This document shows positions 17,586 to 25,463 of a stretch of DNA of 64,000 nt, one piece after another. The stretch is taken from positions 66,071 through 130,070 of the forward strand of contig JAUJOW010000004.1 of assembly GCA_030447445.1 (NCBI GenBank), given 5' to 3'. The notes below the pieces were generated by a model. That model was not told the origin of the DNA. It did no database searches and saw nothing but the letters and a program-made list of their open reading frames with translations. The translations under genes were made by a program, and so were the position numbers. This stretch comes from Acidimicrobiales bacterium (lineage in GTDB: Bacteria > Actinomycetota > Acidimicrobiia > Acidimicrobiales > Iamiaceae). The first letter of the stretch is position 1; each line of letters opens with the position of its first letter.

Positions 17586-18754
17586 TGGGCAAGGACCGGG
17601 TGGCCGTGGTGGGGATCGGTCAGACCGAGCATCAGGCCACGAGGGGCGACGTGTCGATGGCCGGCCTCGTCCGCGAGGCTGCCGCCCGAGCGCTGGCCGA
17701 CGCCGAGGTGTCCTGGGCCGACATCGACGCCGTCGTGATCGGCAAGGCTCCCGACTTCTTCGAGGGCGTCATGATGCCCGAGCTCTACCTGGCCGACGCC
17801 CTGGGAGCGAGCGGCAAGCCGCTGTTCAGGGTGCACACGGCGGGAAGCGTCGGCGGCTCGACGTCGATCGTGGCGGCACAGCTCGTGCAGGCCGGGATCC
17901 ACGAGCGGGTCCTGACCGTCGCCTTCGAGAAGCAGTCCGAGTCCGAGGCCATGTGGGCGCTGTCGATGCCCATCCCGTTCCAGCCACCGTTGCACGCCGG
18001 CGCCGGCGGCTACTTCGCCCCCCACATCCGCAGCTACATCCGGAGGGCCCAGGCGCCCGATCACATCGGCATCCTCGTCGCCCTCAAGGACCGCACCAAC
18101 GCGCTGCGGAACCCGCACGCCCACCTCCACGAGCACGACATCACCTTCCACTCGATCAAGGACTCGCTGATGCTGTGGGACCCGATCCGCTACGCCGAGA
18201 CCTGCCCTTCCTCCGACGGCGCCTGCGCGATGGTGCTCGCCAGCGAAGCCGTGGGCGACGAGGCCGCCGCCGCCGGTCGCACCCCGGCCTGGGTCCACGG
18301 CACGGCCATGCGCAGCGAGCCCACCATGTCGGCCGACCGCGACACCGTCCTCCCCCTCGGGGGGGCCCAGTGTGCCGCCGAGGTGTACCGCCAGGCCGGC
18401 ATCACCGACCCCCGGCGGCAGGTCGACTGCGCTGAGATCTACGTGCCCTTCTCGTGGTTCGAGCCCATGTGGCTCGAGAACCTCGGCTTCGCCGAACCCG
18501 GCCAGGGCTGGCGGCTGGTCGAGGACGGCGCCACCGCCCTCGACGGCGACCTGCCCGTCAACATGTCCGGCGGGGTGCTGTCGTCCAACCCCATCGGCGC
18601 GTCGGGGATGCTGCGCTTCGCCGAGGCCGCCATGCAGGTGCGGGGCGCCGCCGGTGAGCACCAGGTCGACGGGGCTCGCCTGGCCGTGGGCCACGCCTAC
18701 GGCGGCGGCTCGCAGTTCTTCGCCATGTGGGTCGTGGGCGCCGACAAGCCGTGA
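17585..18754 (+). CDS. ltp3: Thiolase-like lipid-transfer protein, Ltp3-type
   Basis: 389 residues, thiolase superfamily. Features: VAVVGIGQTEHQ at the start, FRVHTAGSVGGSTSIVAAQLV around the position of the thiolase nucleophile (Ala-Gly-Ser here, with no obvious active Cys in that stretch), CPSSDGACAMVLAS, and the C-terminal NMSGGVLSSNPIGASGMLRF with GHAYGGGSQFF. The lack of an evident nucleophilic Cys resembles Ltp2-type aldolases, which use other residues, so a retro-aldolase role is possible. It starts in the stop codon of ltp4 and belongs to the same operon. Confidence 0.83.
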   Translation: MGKDRVAVVGIGQTEHQATRGDVSMAGLVREAAARALADAEVSWADIDAVVIGKAPDFFEGVMMPELYLADALGASGKPLFRVHTAGSVGGSTSIVAAQLVQAGIHERVLTVAFEKQSESEAMWALSMPIPFQPPLHAGAGGYFAPHIRSYIRRAQAPDHIGILVALKDRTNALRNPHAHLHEHDITFHSIKDSLMLWDPIRYAETCPSSDGACAMVLASEAVGDEAAAAGRTPAWVHGTAMRSEPTMSADRDTVLPLGGAQCAAEVYRQAGITDPRRQVDCAEIYVPFSWFEPMWLENLGFAEPGQGWRLVEDGATALDGDLPVNMSGGVLSSNPIGASGMLRFAEAAMQVRGAAGEHQVDGARLAVGHAYGGGSQFFAMWVVGADKP

Positions 18755-18774
18755 GAGCACAGGAGCGTTCGGGC

Positions 18775-19545
18775 ATGGGTCGTCTCGACGGCAGGGTTGC
18801 CATCATCAGCGGGGCCGCACGGGGCCAGGGGGAGGCCGAGGCTCGCCGCTTCGTCGACGAAGGGGCCAAGGTGATCGTGGCCGACGTGCTCGACGACGCT
18901 GGTCGGACCGTGGCCGAGAGCATCGGCGACGGCGCCCGCTTCGAGCACCTCGACGTCACCGAGGAGGACGGCTGGCGGGCGGTGGTGGCTGCCGCCGAGG
19001 AAGCCTTCGGCCCCGTGACCACGCTGGTCAACAACGCCGGCATCCTGGCCTTCGGGCCGGTCACCCGCCAGGACGCCGCCGAGTTCCGGCGGGTGCTCGA
19101 CGTCAACGTGGTCGGCCAGTTCCTGGGCATCAAGACGGTGGCCCCGTCGATGACGAGAGCCGGTGGCGGGGCCATCGTCAACATCTCGTCCAACGCCGGG
19201 ATGGAGGGCCTGCCGATGCTGGCCGCCTACTCCTCGAGCAAGTGGGCCATCCGGGGCCTCACCCGTTCAGCGGCCATCGACCTCGGTCGGGCCAACATCA
19301 GGGTCAACTCCGTGCACCCCGGCGGCGTCGACACCCCGATGACCCGCGGCGACGCCACCACCATCGACAACGAGATGGGCAAGTTCTACGACCGCCTTCC
19401 GATCAAGCGGATCGGCACGGTCGACGACATCGCCAGCGTGGTGACGTTCCTCGTCTCCGACGAGGCCTCCTACATCACCGGCGCCGAGTTCGTGGTCGAC
19501 GGTGGCCACCTGGCCGGCGACTCCGGGCTGCTCGACACGAAGTAG
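18775..19545 (+). CDS. Short-chain dehydrogenase, hydroxysteroid dehydrogenase-like
   Basis: 256-residue SDR with the cofactor motif GAARGQGE, NNAG, catalytic Ser in NISSNAG, YSSSK (Tyr and Lys) and the C-terminal GAEFVVDGGHLAGD. Overall sequence recalls the 3alpha/20beta-hydroxysteroid dehydrogenase group (FabG3, Rv2002). Acidic residues after beta2 (VADVLDD) favour NAD(H). Shine-Dalgarno AGGAG precedes the ATG. It follows ltp3 by 20 nt and probably ends the operon started at operator E. It is convergent with kshA with only 2 nt between stops. Confidence 0.87.
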   Translation: MGRLDGRVAIISGAARGQGEAEARRFVDEGAKVIVADVLDDAGRTVAESIGDGARFEHLDVTEEDGWRAVVAAAEEAFGPVTTLVNNAGILAFGPVTRQDAAEFRRVLDVNVVGQFLGIKTVAPSMTRAGGGAIVNISSNAGMEGLPMLAAYSSSKWAIRGLTRSAAIDLGRANIRVNSVHPGGVDTPMTRGDATTIDNEMGKFYDRLPIKRIGTVDDIASVVTFLVSDEASYITGAEFVVDGGHLAGDSGLLDTK

Positions 19546-19547
19546 GG

Positions 19548-20588
19548 CTACTCGCCGCCGTGGCGGGCGGAGGCGGTGGACTTGGCCGGGGCGTCGTCCA
19601 TGCGGTCCTCCCAGTACGGCGGCGGGTAGACGAGGCGCTCGTCGCCCACCGGCTCGGCGTAGAACTGCGACGCCCACCGGCGGAACTTGGTGAACGGGCC
19701 GTCGTTGTCGGCCAGCGCCGGGCGCACCAGGTGAGCCTTGTGCTCCCAGATGGGACGGTCCTCGCGCACCTGCTTGTCGACCTCGGCCACGAAGGCCCGG
19801 CCCACGTTGGTGGTGGTCTTCTCGTCGCCCATGGTGCGGAACCGGAAGTTGAACCGGATGTCGCAGCGCGCGGCGTCGATGGGCGTGGTGCAGGCCAGGT
19901 TCACCGTGTCGATGATCCCGGTGAACCAGACGAGGGAGATGCCCGGCCCGTAGCTGTGGGAGTCGATGCGGCCCTCCATGACCCCTCGTGGGGTCGGGAA
20001 CTTCTGCGACGACCTCATGTCCGACTCGTGGCCGTCGGTCTCGTAGTGGACGATGTCGGGCACAGAGGCGGTGTTGTGGACGTAGCGGAAGTGGGCGCTG
20101 TCGACCCCGTTCTCGGACATCTCCTGCCAGCAGGCGTCGATGCGGTAGTCGGTGCGCAGGACCGTGCTGAAGTCGGGGTGGTCGCCGAACTCGGGGATCT
20201 CGGGCACGTCCCACCTGGGGGGCTCGCCGTAGGGGTGGTACCAGGCCATCACCAGGCCGTTGCGCTCGAGCACCGGCAGGGTCTCGATGCGGGCCTTGCG
20301 GTTGGTCCGCTCGCTGTAGGGGATCTCGGTGTTGGCTCCCGTGCCGTCGAACTTCCAACCGTGGAACGGGCACTTGATCTCACACCCCTCGACCGTGCCG
20401 CCGTGGCCGAGGTGGGCACCGAGGTGCGGGCAGAAGGCGGCCTGTACGTGCACCTCGCCCGACTCGTCGCGCCAGGCCACCAGGTGGCGGCCGAAGTAGT
20501 ACAGGGGCTTGGGCTGGCCGATGGGGAAGTCCTCGGGGTAGCCGACCTGGAACCATCCGAACGGGATGGGGAAGGGGTACCGGTGCAC
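19548..20588 (-). CDS. kshA: Rieske oxygenase, 3-ketosteroid 9alpha-hydroxylase-type (KshA)
   Basis: 346 residues. Rieske [2Fe-2S] ligands are Cys53-x-His55 and Cys73-x2-His76 (FCPHLG, CPFHGWKF). Mononuclear-iron residues are in the ENGVDSAHFRYVH block (Asp plus two His). KshA hydroxylates C-9 of androstenedione-type rings and, with KstD, opens ring B; its reductase KshB is not in this window. The start is the GTG at 20588 because GAGGAG lies 6 nt upstream; an in-frame GTG at 20624 would put the start inside operator F. A TAGATT hexamer at 20606-20611 may be the -10. KshA versus a related Rieske oxygenase is judged from sequence feel and context. Confidence 0.85.
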   Translation of the reverse strand: MHRYPFPIPFGWFQVGYPEDFPIGQPKPLYYFGRHLVAWRDESGEVHVQAAFCPHLGAHLGHGGTVEGCEIKCPFHGWKFDGTGANTEIPYSERTNRKARIETLPVLERNGLVMAWYHPYGEPPRWDVPEIPEFGDHPDFSTVLRTDYRIDACWQEMSENGVDSAHFRYVHNTASVPDIVHYETDGHESDMRSSQKFPTPRGVMEGRIDSHSYGPGISLVWFTGIIDTVNLACTTPIDAARCDIRFNFRFRTMGDEKTTTNVGRAFVAEVDKQVREDRPIWEHKAHLVRPALADNDGPFTKFRRWASQFYAEPVGDERLVYPPPYWEDRMDDAPAKSTASARHGGE

Positions 20589-20609
20589 CGGGCGCTCCTC
20601 GCCAGAATC

Positions 20610-20623
20610 TAGAACGTGTTCCA
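20610..20623. promoter_or_regulatory. KstR-type operator F
   Basis: TAGAACGTGTTCCA matches TNNAACNNGTTNNA. It lies directly against the stop of the upstream amidohydrolase gene (20624), so kshA has its own regulated promoter inside this minus-strand pair. Confidence 0.88.
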
Positions 20624-21517
20624 CTATAGGGGGGCAGGGGCCGGCCCCACCTCGTCGTCGAGGCGGAAGACACGGAGGGCGTTCTCCCGGAGGAACTTCG
20701 GCCACACCTCGGCCTTGAACGGCACGTCGGGCAGCTCCCGGAAGATGCGCTCGAGGGTCAGCCCCATCGGGAAGTAGCCGGCGTACATCACCTTGTCGGC
20801 GCCGCGGGTGTTGGCGAAGTCGACGATGGCGCTCGGGTAGAACCGGGGCGCGAAGGCCGACGTCGAGTAGTAGAGGTTCGGCCACTTCAGCAGCAGCTTG
20901 GCGGCGAGGTCGGCCCACGGCTCGGCCCCGTGGCGCATCACGAACTTGAGCTCGGGGAAGAACCAGCACACCTCGTCGATGAGCATCGTGTCCTGGCAGG
21001 CCGAGGGCACCCGTGGCCCACAGATGCCGGTGGTGACGCACATCGGGATGTCGAGCTCGATGCACTTGGCGTAGAGCGGGAAGAAGCGCTTGTCGTTGAT
21101 CGGCACCTGGGGCAGGTAGCCGGCCGGGAAGGCCATGGCGGCCTTGATGCCGAGCGTCTCGTATGCCTTGACGAGGTCGCGGACACCGTCCATCCCCCGG
21201 TTGGGGTCGACGTTCATGGAACCGAAGAACCGGTCGGGGTGCTGCTCGAGGGCCCGGAGCTCGTCGGTGCGTTCGAAGCCCACCCCGACCATGGCCCGCT
21301 CGATGCCGAAGGCGTCCATCAGGCGCAGCGTCTCGGCCACGTGGTCGACGTCGGCGGGGAGGTGGGGGACCTCCTTGAACATGTACTGGGCCGGGAACTC
21401 GTAGTCCTTCGACTCCTCCCGGAGCTGCGGTCTGAGGAAGGCGTACCAGTCCTCCTCGTGCCCGTTCGGGATCCCGAGCATGAGGTCGATGATCCCGATG
21501 TCGGTGGGCATCGCCAT
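20624..21517 (-). CDS. Amidohydrolase-family (amidohydro_2) TIM-barrel hydrolase
   Basis: 297 residues. Visible parts: the start IGIIDLMLGIPNG, where the usual metal HxH is not evident, SMNVDPNRGMDGVRDLVKAYE, and FVMRHGAEPWADLAAKLL with the conserved His-Gly-Ala. Related proteins occur in actinobacterial steroid and aromatic clusters, probably as C-C or C-N hydrolases or decarboxylases. Leaderless in appearance: TATAGT (21525-21530, minus strand) ends 7 nt before the ATG and overlaps operator G. Exact reaction unknown; the altered N-terminal metal motif should be checked. Confidence 0.78.
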   Translation of the reverse strand: MAMPTDIGIIDLMLGIPNGHEEDWYAFLRPQLREESKDYEFPAQYMFKEVPHLPADVDHVAETLRLMDAFGIERAMVGVGFERTDELRALEQHPDRFFGSMNVDPNRGMDGVRDLVKAYETLGIKAAMAFPAGYLPQVPINDKRFFPLYAKCIELDIPMCVTTGICGPRVPSACQDTMLIDEVCWFFPELKFVMRHGAEPWADLAAKLLLKWPNLYYSTSAFAPRFYPSAIVDFANTRGADKVMYAGYFPMGLTLERIFRELPDVPFKAEVWPKFLRENALRVFRLDDEVGPAPAPL

Positions 21518-21526
21518 CCCGAAAAC

Positions 21527-21540
21527 TATAACAGGTTCTA
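21527..21540. promoter_or_regulatory. KstR-type operator G
   Basis: TATAACAGGTTCTA matches TNNAACNNGTTNNA, with a different centre (AG) from the other copies. It is shared by the divergent amidohydrolase and F420-type oxidoreductase genes. Confidence 0.85.
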
Positions 21541-21566
21541 GTCCGGTTGAAGCTAACGTGCCGGCG

Positions 21567-22613
21567 GTGGGGAAGGAGCTCCAGCTCGGCCTGGCCCTCG
21601 GCTACTGGTTCGCCGGCCCGCCCGAGGGGGTGGCCGAGCAGCTGGCGGTGGCCGAGGAGCTCGGGTTCGACTCGGCGTGGACGGCGGAGGCCTACGGGTC
21701 GGACTGCTTCACCCCGCTGGCCTGGTACGGGTCCCGCACCACGACCCTGCGCCTCGGCACCGCCGTGTGCCAGCTATCGGCCCGCACGCCGACGGCCACG
21801 GCCATGACCGCCCTGACCCTCGACCACCTGAGCGAGGGCCGCATGATGCTCGGCCTCGGGGCGTCGGGGCCACAGGTGGTGGAGGGCTGGTACGGCCAGC
21901 CCTACCCGAAGCCGCTGGCCCGGACCCGGGAGTACGTCGAGGTCGTACGCCAGGTGCTCGCCCGCGGCGAGCCGCTCGACTTCCAGGGCGACCACTACCA
22001 GCTCCCCAACCACGACGAGGGCACGACCGGGCTGGGCAAGCCGCTCCGGTCGATCACCCATCCCCGCCGGGCCGATCTCCCCATCCTGCTCGGCGCCGAA
22101 GGCCCCAAGAACGTGGCCATGACCGCCGAGATCGCCGACGGGTGGCTGCCCATCTTCCTGTCCCCGAGCATGGACGGCTTCTACCGGCAGTGCCTGCACG
22201 AGGGCTTCGCACGGCCGGGCGCTCGCCGCACCCTTGACGACTTCGAGGTGCCGAACCTGGTCCAGGTCGTCATCGACGACGACGTCGAGAAGGCCGCCGA
22301 CACGGTGCGGTTCTCGCTCGGGTTCTACATCGGGGGGATGGGCGCCCGGGAGGTCAACTTCCACGCCGACGTGTTCTCCCGCATGGGCTACGAGGCCGAG
22401 GTGGCGAAGATCCAGGGTCTCTTCCTCGACGGTCACAAGGACGACGCCATCGCCGCCGTCCCCCGTTCCCTGGTGGAGGACGTCGCCCTCGTCGGGCCCC
22501 TCGCCAAGGTCCGAGACGAGCTCGAGGCGTGGCGGGAGACGGTGATGACCACGATGCTCGTGGCCGGGCCGCCGGAGCACCTCCGCCAGGTCGCCGACCT
22601 CGTGTGGGGGTGA
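21567..22613 (+). CDS. LLM-class F420-dependent oxidoreductase
   Basis: 348 residues, luciferase-like TIM barrel using coenzyme F420 (or FMN). Seen: LGYWFAGPPEGVAEQLAVAE, SAWTAEAYGSDCFTPLAW, LGTAVCQLSARTPTATAMTA and LDHLSEGRMMLGLGASGPQVVEGWYG. Start chosen at the GTG of 21567 because TAACGT (21554-21559) ends 7 nt upstream, the same leaderless layout as its neighbours; the in-frame GTG at 21558 is the alternative. M. tuberculosis Rv3520c is a similar enzyme next to DUF35-ltp4-ltp3. A cofC gene elsewhere in this window supports F420 use. Confidence 0.85.
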   Translation: MGKELQLGLALGYWFAGPPEGVAEQLAVAEELGFDSAWTAEAYGSDCFTPLAWYGSRTTTLRLGTAVCQLSARTPTATAMTALTLDHLSEGRMMLGLGASGPQVVEGWYGQPYPKPLARTREYVEVVRQVLARGEPLDFQGDHYQLPNHDEGTTGLGKPLRSITHPRRADLPILLGAEGPKNVAMTAEIADGWLPIFLSPSMDGFYRQCLHEGFARPGARRTLDDFEVPNLVQVVIDDDVEKAADTVRFSLGFYIGGMGAREVNFHADVFSRMGYEAEVAKIQGLFLDGHKDDAIAAVPRSLVEDVALVGPLAKVRDELEAWRETVMTTMLVAGPPEHLRQVADLVWG

Positions 22614-22662
22614 CGGCGCTCGTCGACAGGGCCGAAGCGCGGGCCCCGTAGGCTGCGGCGCC

Positions 22663-22695
22663 GTGAACCCCGCTCCTCCTGGTCGACGCCCGTGA
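22663..22695 (+). CDS. 10-codon upstream ORF
   Basis: GTG at 22663 lies 8 nt after TAGGCT, a leaderless layout, and its TGA overlaps the GTG of the next ORF (GTGA). Same plan as the 7-codon ORF at 7235. Speculative. Confidence 0.3.
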   Translation: MNPAPPGRRP

Positions 22696-22895
22696 CCAGC
22701 GGGACCGAGGCGCCGGTGCGGGGCCTGTCGGTGACCGGCCACGACCTCTGCACCGCGGCGGGTCTCGACGAGCAGCCCCCCGCCGAGGCGGCGGTGGTGA
22801 CCTGCGCCCTGCTCGGCCGCTTGGCCGCCACCGGGGACGACCCCACCGGGGTGATCCGAGCCCTCGGCGGTCGGAGGATGGCGCGCACAGCTTGA
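22692..22895 (+). CDS. Small hypothetical protein (67 residues)
   Basis: Reads VTSGTEAPVRGLSVTGHDLC..., Ala-rich, with two Cys and no recognised domain or membrane segment. GTG start coupled to the short ORF above. It lies alone in the 341 bp between the LLM gene and the transporter; nothing else is seen there. It could be spurious, although the composition looks coding. Confidence 0.4.
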   Translation: MTSGTEAPVRGLSVTGHDLCTAAGLDEQPPAEAAVVTCALLGRLAATGDDPTGVIRALGGRRMARTA

Positions 22896-22955
22896 ACGTC
22901 CTGACCTGATTGGACCCTTGTTGACCGTCTTGGTAGGGAATGGTTCACTGTCCCG

Positions 22956-24083
22956 GTGACGGAACCCGGCGGCGGCACCGTTGCCCACATCGAGGGTCGG
23001 GAGCTGCCCGACGAGGACGTCGTCGTCAGCCCGCCTCGTCGGGCTCCCCTCCCCCTGCGCCTCGCCTACCTGATCGTCGGCCTCGGGCTGTTCGTCATCG
23101 CCCTCGGGTTGATGAAGGAAGGAGCCAAGGAGCTCGTTCCCTCGCTCGAGGGTTCCGTCTTCACCGACAACTACTGGAGCACCCTCGGCCTCGGCTGGCT
23201 CGGGGCCTGCATCGTGCTGTCGGGTTCGCCGGTGGCGGCGTCGGCGCTGACGCTGCTCGACGGCGGCGCCATCGGTCGGACCGAGTCCTTCACCATGCTG
23301 ACGGGCTCCCGGCTGGGGGCGGCGTTCGTGGTGCTGGTGGTGGGCGTGATCTACGCCCTGCGCAAGGTCGGCGACAAGCCGCGGGCGCCCATCTCGATCG
23401 GCATCCTGTCGCTGCTGATGACCATGGTGGCCTACGTGCCGGGGGCCATCGTCGGCTTCTTCCTGCTCCAAGGCGGTGCCTTCGACGGTCTGCGCATCGG
23501 AGACTCCCCGGGCCTGACCTCGGCCACCGATGCGCTGTTCGGGTGGGCCGTGGACCTGGCCACGGACCTGCTGCCCGGTTGGGCGCTCTTCCCCCTGGGC
23601 CTTGGCGTGCTGCTGGTCGGGTTCGCCCTCTTCGACCGGGTCCTTCCCGAGGTCGGGGGCCATCGGCTCGAGGACGGGCGTGAGGCCTGGTACGAGCGCA
23701 AGTGGCCCATGTTCCTCGTGGGGTGCGGCGTGTGCCTACTGACCCTGTCGGTCTCGGTGGCGCTGACGGTACTCGTGCCCGTGGTGGCCAAGGGCCACCT
23801 CCGCCGGGCCAACACGCTGCCCTACATCGCTGGCGCCAACATCACCACTCTCGCCGACACGCTGGTGGCCGCCATCCTCCTCAACGACCAGGACGCCGTC
23901 CGGGTGGTGGTGGCGGTCACCGTCACCGTGACCGTGTGGACCCTGTTCCTCCTGGCCTTCTGCTACCCGTTGGTGCGGAGGCTCTGCCTCGGCATCGCCC
24001 GCCGGGTGCTCCGGTCGCGTTCGCGCCTCGTCCTCTTCGTGGTTGCGCTGCTGACCGCACCCATCACCCTGATCGCCATCTGA
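22956..24083 (+). CDS. Na/Pi-cotransporter-like membrane protein
   Basis: 375 residues with about eight to nine hydrophobic segments after a ~35-residue cytoplasmic N-terminus. The repeated short motifs LSGSPVAASALTLL and AGANITTLADTLVAAIL resemble the QSSS- and GANIGTT-type repeats of NptA-family sodium/phosphate transporters, though the Gln-Ser run is altered to Ser-Gly-Ser. That change may alter substrate. Start GTG at 22956, no clear Shine-Dalgarno. No phosphate regulon genes are adjacent. A phosphate or other anion symporter role is tentative. Confidence 0.68.
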   Translation: MTEPGGGTVAHIEGRELPDEDVVVSPPRRAPLPLRLAYLIVGLGLFVIALGLMKEGAKELVPSLEGSVFTDNYWSTLGLGWLGACIVLSGSPVAASALTLLDGGAIGRTESFTMLTGSRLGAAFVVLVVGVIYALRKVGDKPRAPISIGILSLLMTMVAYVPGAIVGFFLLQGGAFDGLRIGDSPGLTSATDALFGWAVDLATDLLPGWALFPLGLGVLLVGFALFDRVLPEVGGHRLEDGREAWYERKWPMFLVGCGVCLLTLSVSVALTVLVPVVAKGHLRRANTLPYIAGANITTLADTLVAAILLNDQDAVRVVVAVTVTVTVWTLFLLAFCYPLVRRLCLGIARRVLRSRSRLVLFVVALLTAPITLIAI

Positions 24084-24119
24084 GCCGCCGAGCGGGGCGC
24101 CGTTCCGGCATGAGTTCCT

Positions 24120-24218
24120 AGAAGGCCGAGCCGATCGGCGAGGCCTCCATCGAGCACGGCGCGTGTTGCGGCGAAGCCGCACCGGTCTCGAAGGCACGAC
24201 GTGACCCATCCGCGCAAC
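24120..24218 (-). repeat. Dispersed ~98 bp repeat, copy 1
   Basis: About 92% identical (roughly 8 differences by eye) in reverse complement to 58276-58372. It contains the hairpin TGCGGC-GAA-GCCGCA. It ends 3 bp before the TAATGT hexamer of the next gene. It looks like a REP/MITE-type intergenic element. Confidence 0.88.
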
Positions 24219-24234
24219 ATCTAATGTGCGCGCT

Positions 24235-24660
24235 GTGCAGCTGGCGGTGGGACCGGTGGCGTCGGCCAGCGTCGTCGCCTTCGCCGACTACGCCGAGCGG
24301 GTGCTCGACGGCAAGGTCCACGGCATCGAGCCGGGCGCCGGGCTTCCGCCCGACGTCCTCGACGCCTTCCGTCGTCGCCTGCAGGAGTGGCGACGGTTGG
24401 CCGCCGCCGGACCGGCCTTCCTGTGGGAGGCCGACGTGCCCGGAGACCAAGCCGAGTACCTGGTCCACGCCTTCTATCGCCTCGCCCGCCGGCTCGACAT
24501 CGCCGCCGCCGACGGTGCACCGGCCGCACCCGAGCAGGCCGAGCCCTTCTATCGCCTGCTGGTCGGCGCGCTCCTCGACGGCCTGGCCGCCGATGGCACC
24601 GGGGCGGCCGAGTTCGCCGATCACCTGCGCAGCTTCTGGCCCGGCGGCGCCGGGAGCTGA
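24235..24660 (+). CDS. Hypothetical protein (141 residues)
   Basis: Soluble, Ala/Leu-rich helical protein; segments FADYAERVLDGKVHGIEPG and EADVPGDQAEYLVHAFYRLARRL. No domain recognised. Start is the GTG at 24235, 7 nt after TAATGT (24222-24227), rather than the GTG at 24226 which would overlap that hexamer. Its last 40 nt overlap the convergent gene below. Confidence 0.6.
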   Translation: MQLAVGPVASASVVAFADYAERVLDGKVHGIEPGAGLPPDVLDAFRRRLQEWRRLAAAGPAFLWEADVPGDQAEYLVHAFYRLARRLDIAAADGAPAAPEQAEPFYRLLVGALLDGLAADGTGAAEFADHLRSFWPGGAGS

Positions 24661-25463
24661 TCGAGCGCCCCGGCGTCGGGCGCGTCGGCCGACTCGATCG
24701 GGGCGCCGAGCCAGGCCGGTGGCCGCTGGTCCTCGAGGACAGCGGTGGCCGCGGCCACCCGCTGCCCGTGGGGCGACCCGGCGTAGTCGTAGGCGGCCCG
24801 CTCGAGCTGGATCACGGTGGTCGAACCTGTCAACCAGGCCGCCAGCGCCGCGCCGGCGGCCGGCTCGTCGAACAGGGCTTCGGTCCAGCCGGCGTCGTCG
24901 ACGAGGCCGCCGTGGTCGATGACCAGCTTGACGAGGTGGAGGACGGCGGCCAGGCGGACCGGACCGTCCGCGGCCAGGGCTCGCTGCCAGTCGTCGAGGT
25001 AGGGGCTGATGTCGGTGTCGGCGACGGCGACGGCGGCCAGCCGCCGGTACGCGCAGCAACCCGACGACGGCGGCTCGGCCAGCCCCTCGGCCCACCAGGC
25101 CCGCAGGAAGTGGTGCACCGCCGCCTGTTCCGGCTCGGGCCAGTGCTGCCACGCCGCCCGGCGGAGCTTCCCGGTGACCAGCTGGGGGTCGACGGCGAGG
25201 CTGTCGGTGATCATCAGCTCGGCCAGGCGCGGCAGCATCCGCTTGAAGTCCCTCGCGTCGCCCCTGGTGGTGATGGCCTTGCGGGCGTAGCGGCGGACCT
25301 CGTCGACGGCGAGCTCGTCCAACGGGCGGCCGAGCCGACGCAGGTCGGCATCGCTGACGCAGTGCGGGCAGGCCGGCATGGCCGGCCGGTACGGGTAGCG
25401 GTGGAAGGTGCGGTGGAGGCCGGCGACGGCGTGGCTCAGGGCCCGCCGTCGGGCGGCCGGCAT
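24621..25463 (-). CDS. Hypothetical protein with PHCV motif (280 residues)
   Basis: Starts MPAARRRALSHAVAGLHRTFHRYPY, followed by ACPHC, DELAVDEVRRYARKAI and CCAYRRLAAVAVADTDISPYL. I do not recognise the family; the Cys/His cluster near residue 35 and a later Cys pair could bind metal. The ATG overlaps the stop of the upstream D-aminoacylase-like gene (ATGA), so it is translationally coupled and may work with it. Confidence 0.68.
   Translation of the reverse strand: MPAARRRALSHAVAGLHRTFHRYPYRPAMPACPHCVSDADLRRLGRPLDELAVDEVRRYARKAITTRGDARDFKRMLPRLAELMITDSLAVDPQLVTGKLRRAAWQHWPEPEQAAVHHFLRAWWAEGLAEPPSSGCCAYRRLAAVAVADTDISPYLDDWQRALAADGPVRLAAVLHLVKLVIDHGGLVDDAGWTEALFDEPAAGAALAAWLTGSTTVIQLERAAYDYAGSPHGQRVAAATAVLEDQRPPAWLGAPIESADAPDAGALDQLPAPPGQKLRR

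Noticed and set aside
20588-20624. Upstream GTG (20624) as kshA start
   Set aside because: It would lie within operator F and against the upstream stop; GTG 20588 has a proper GAGGAG Shine-Dalgarno.
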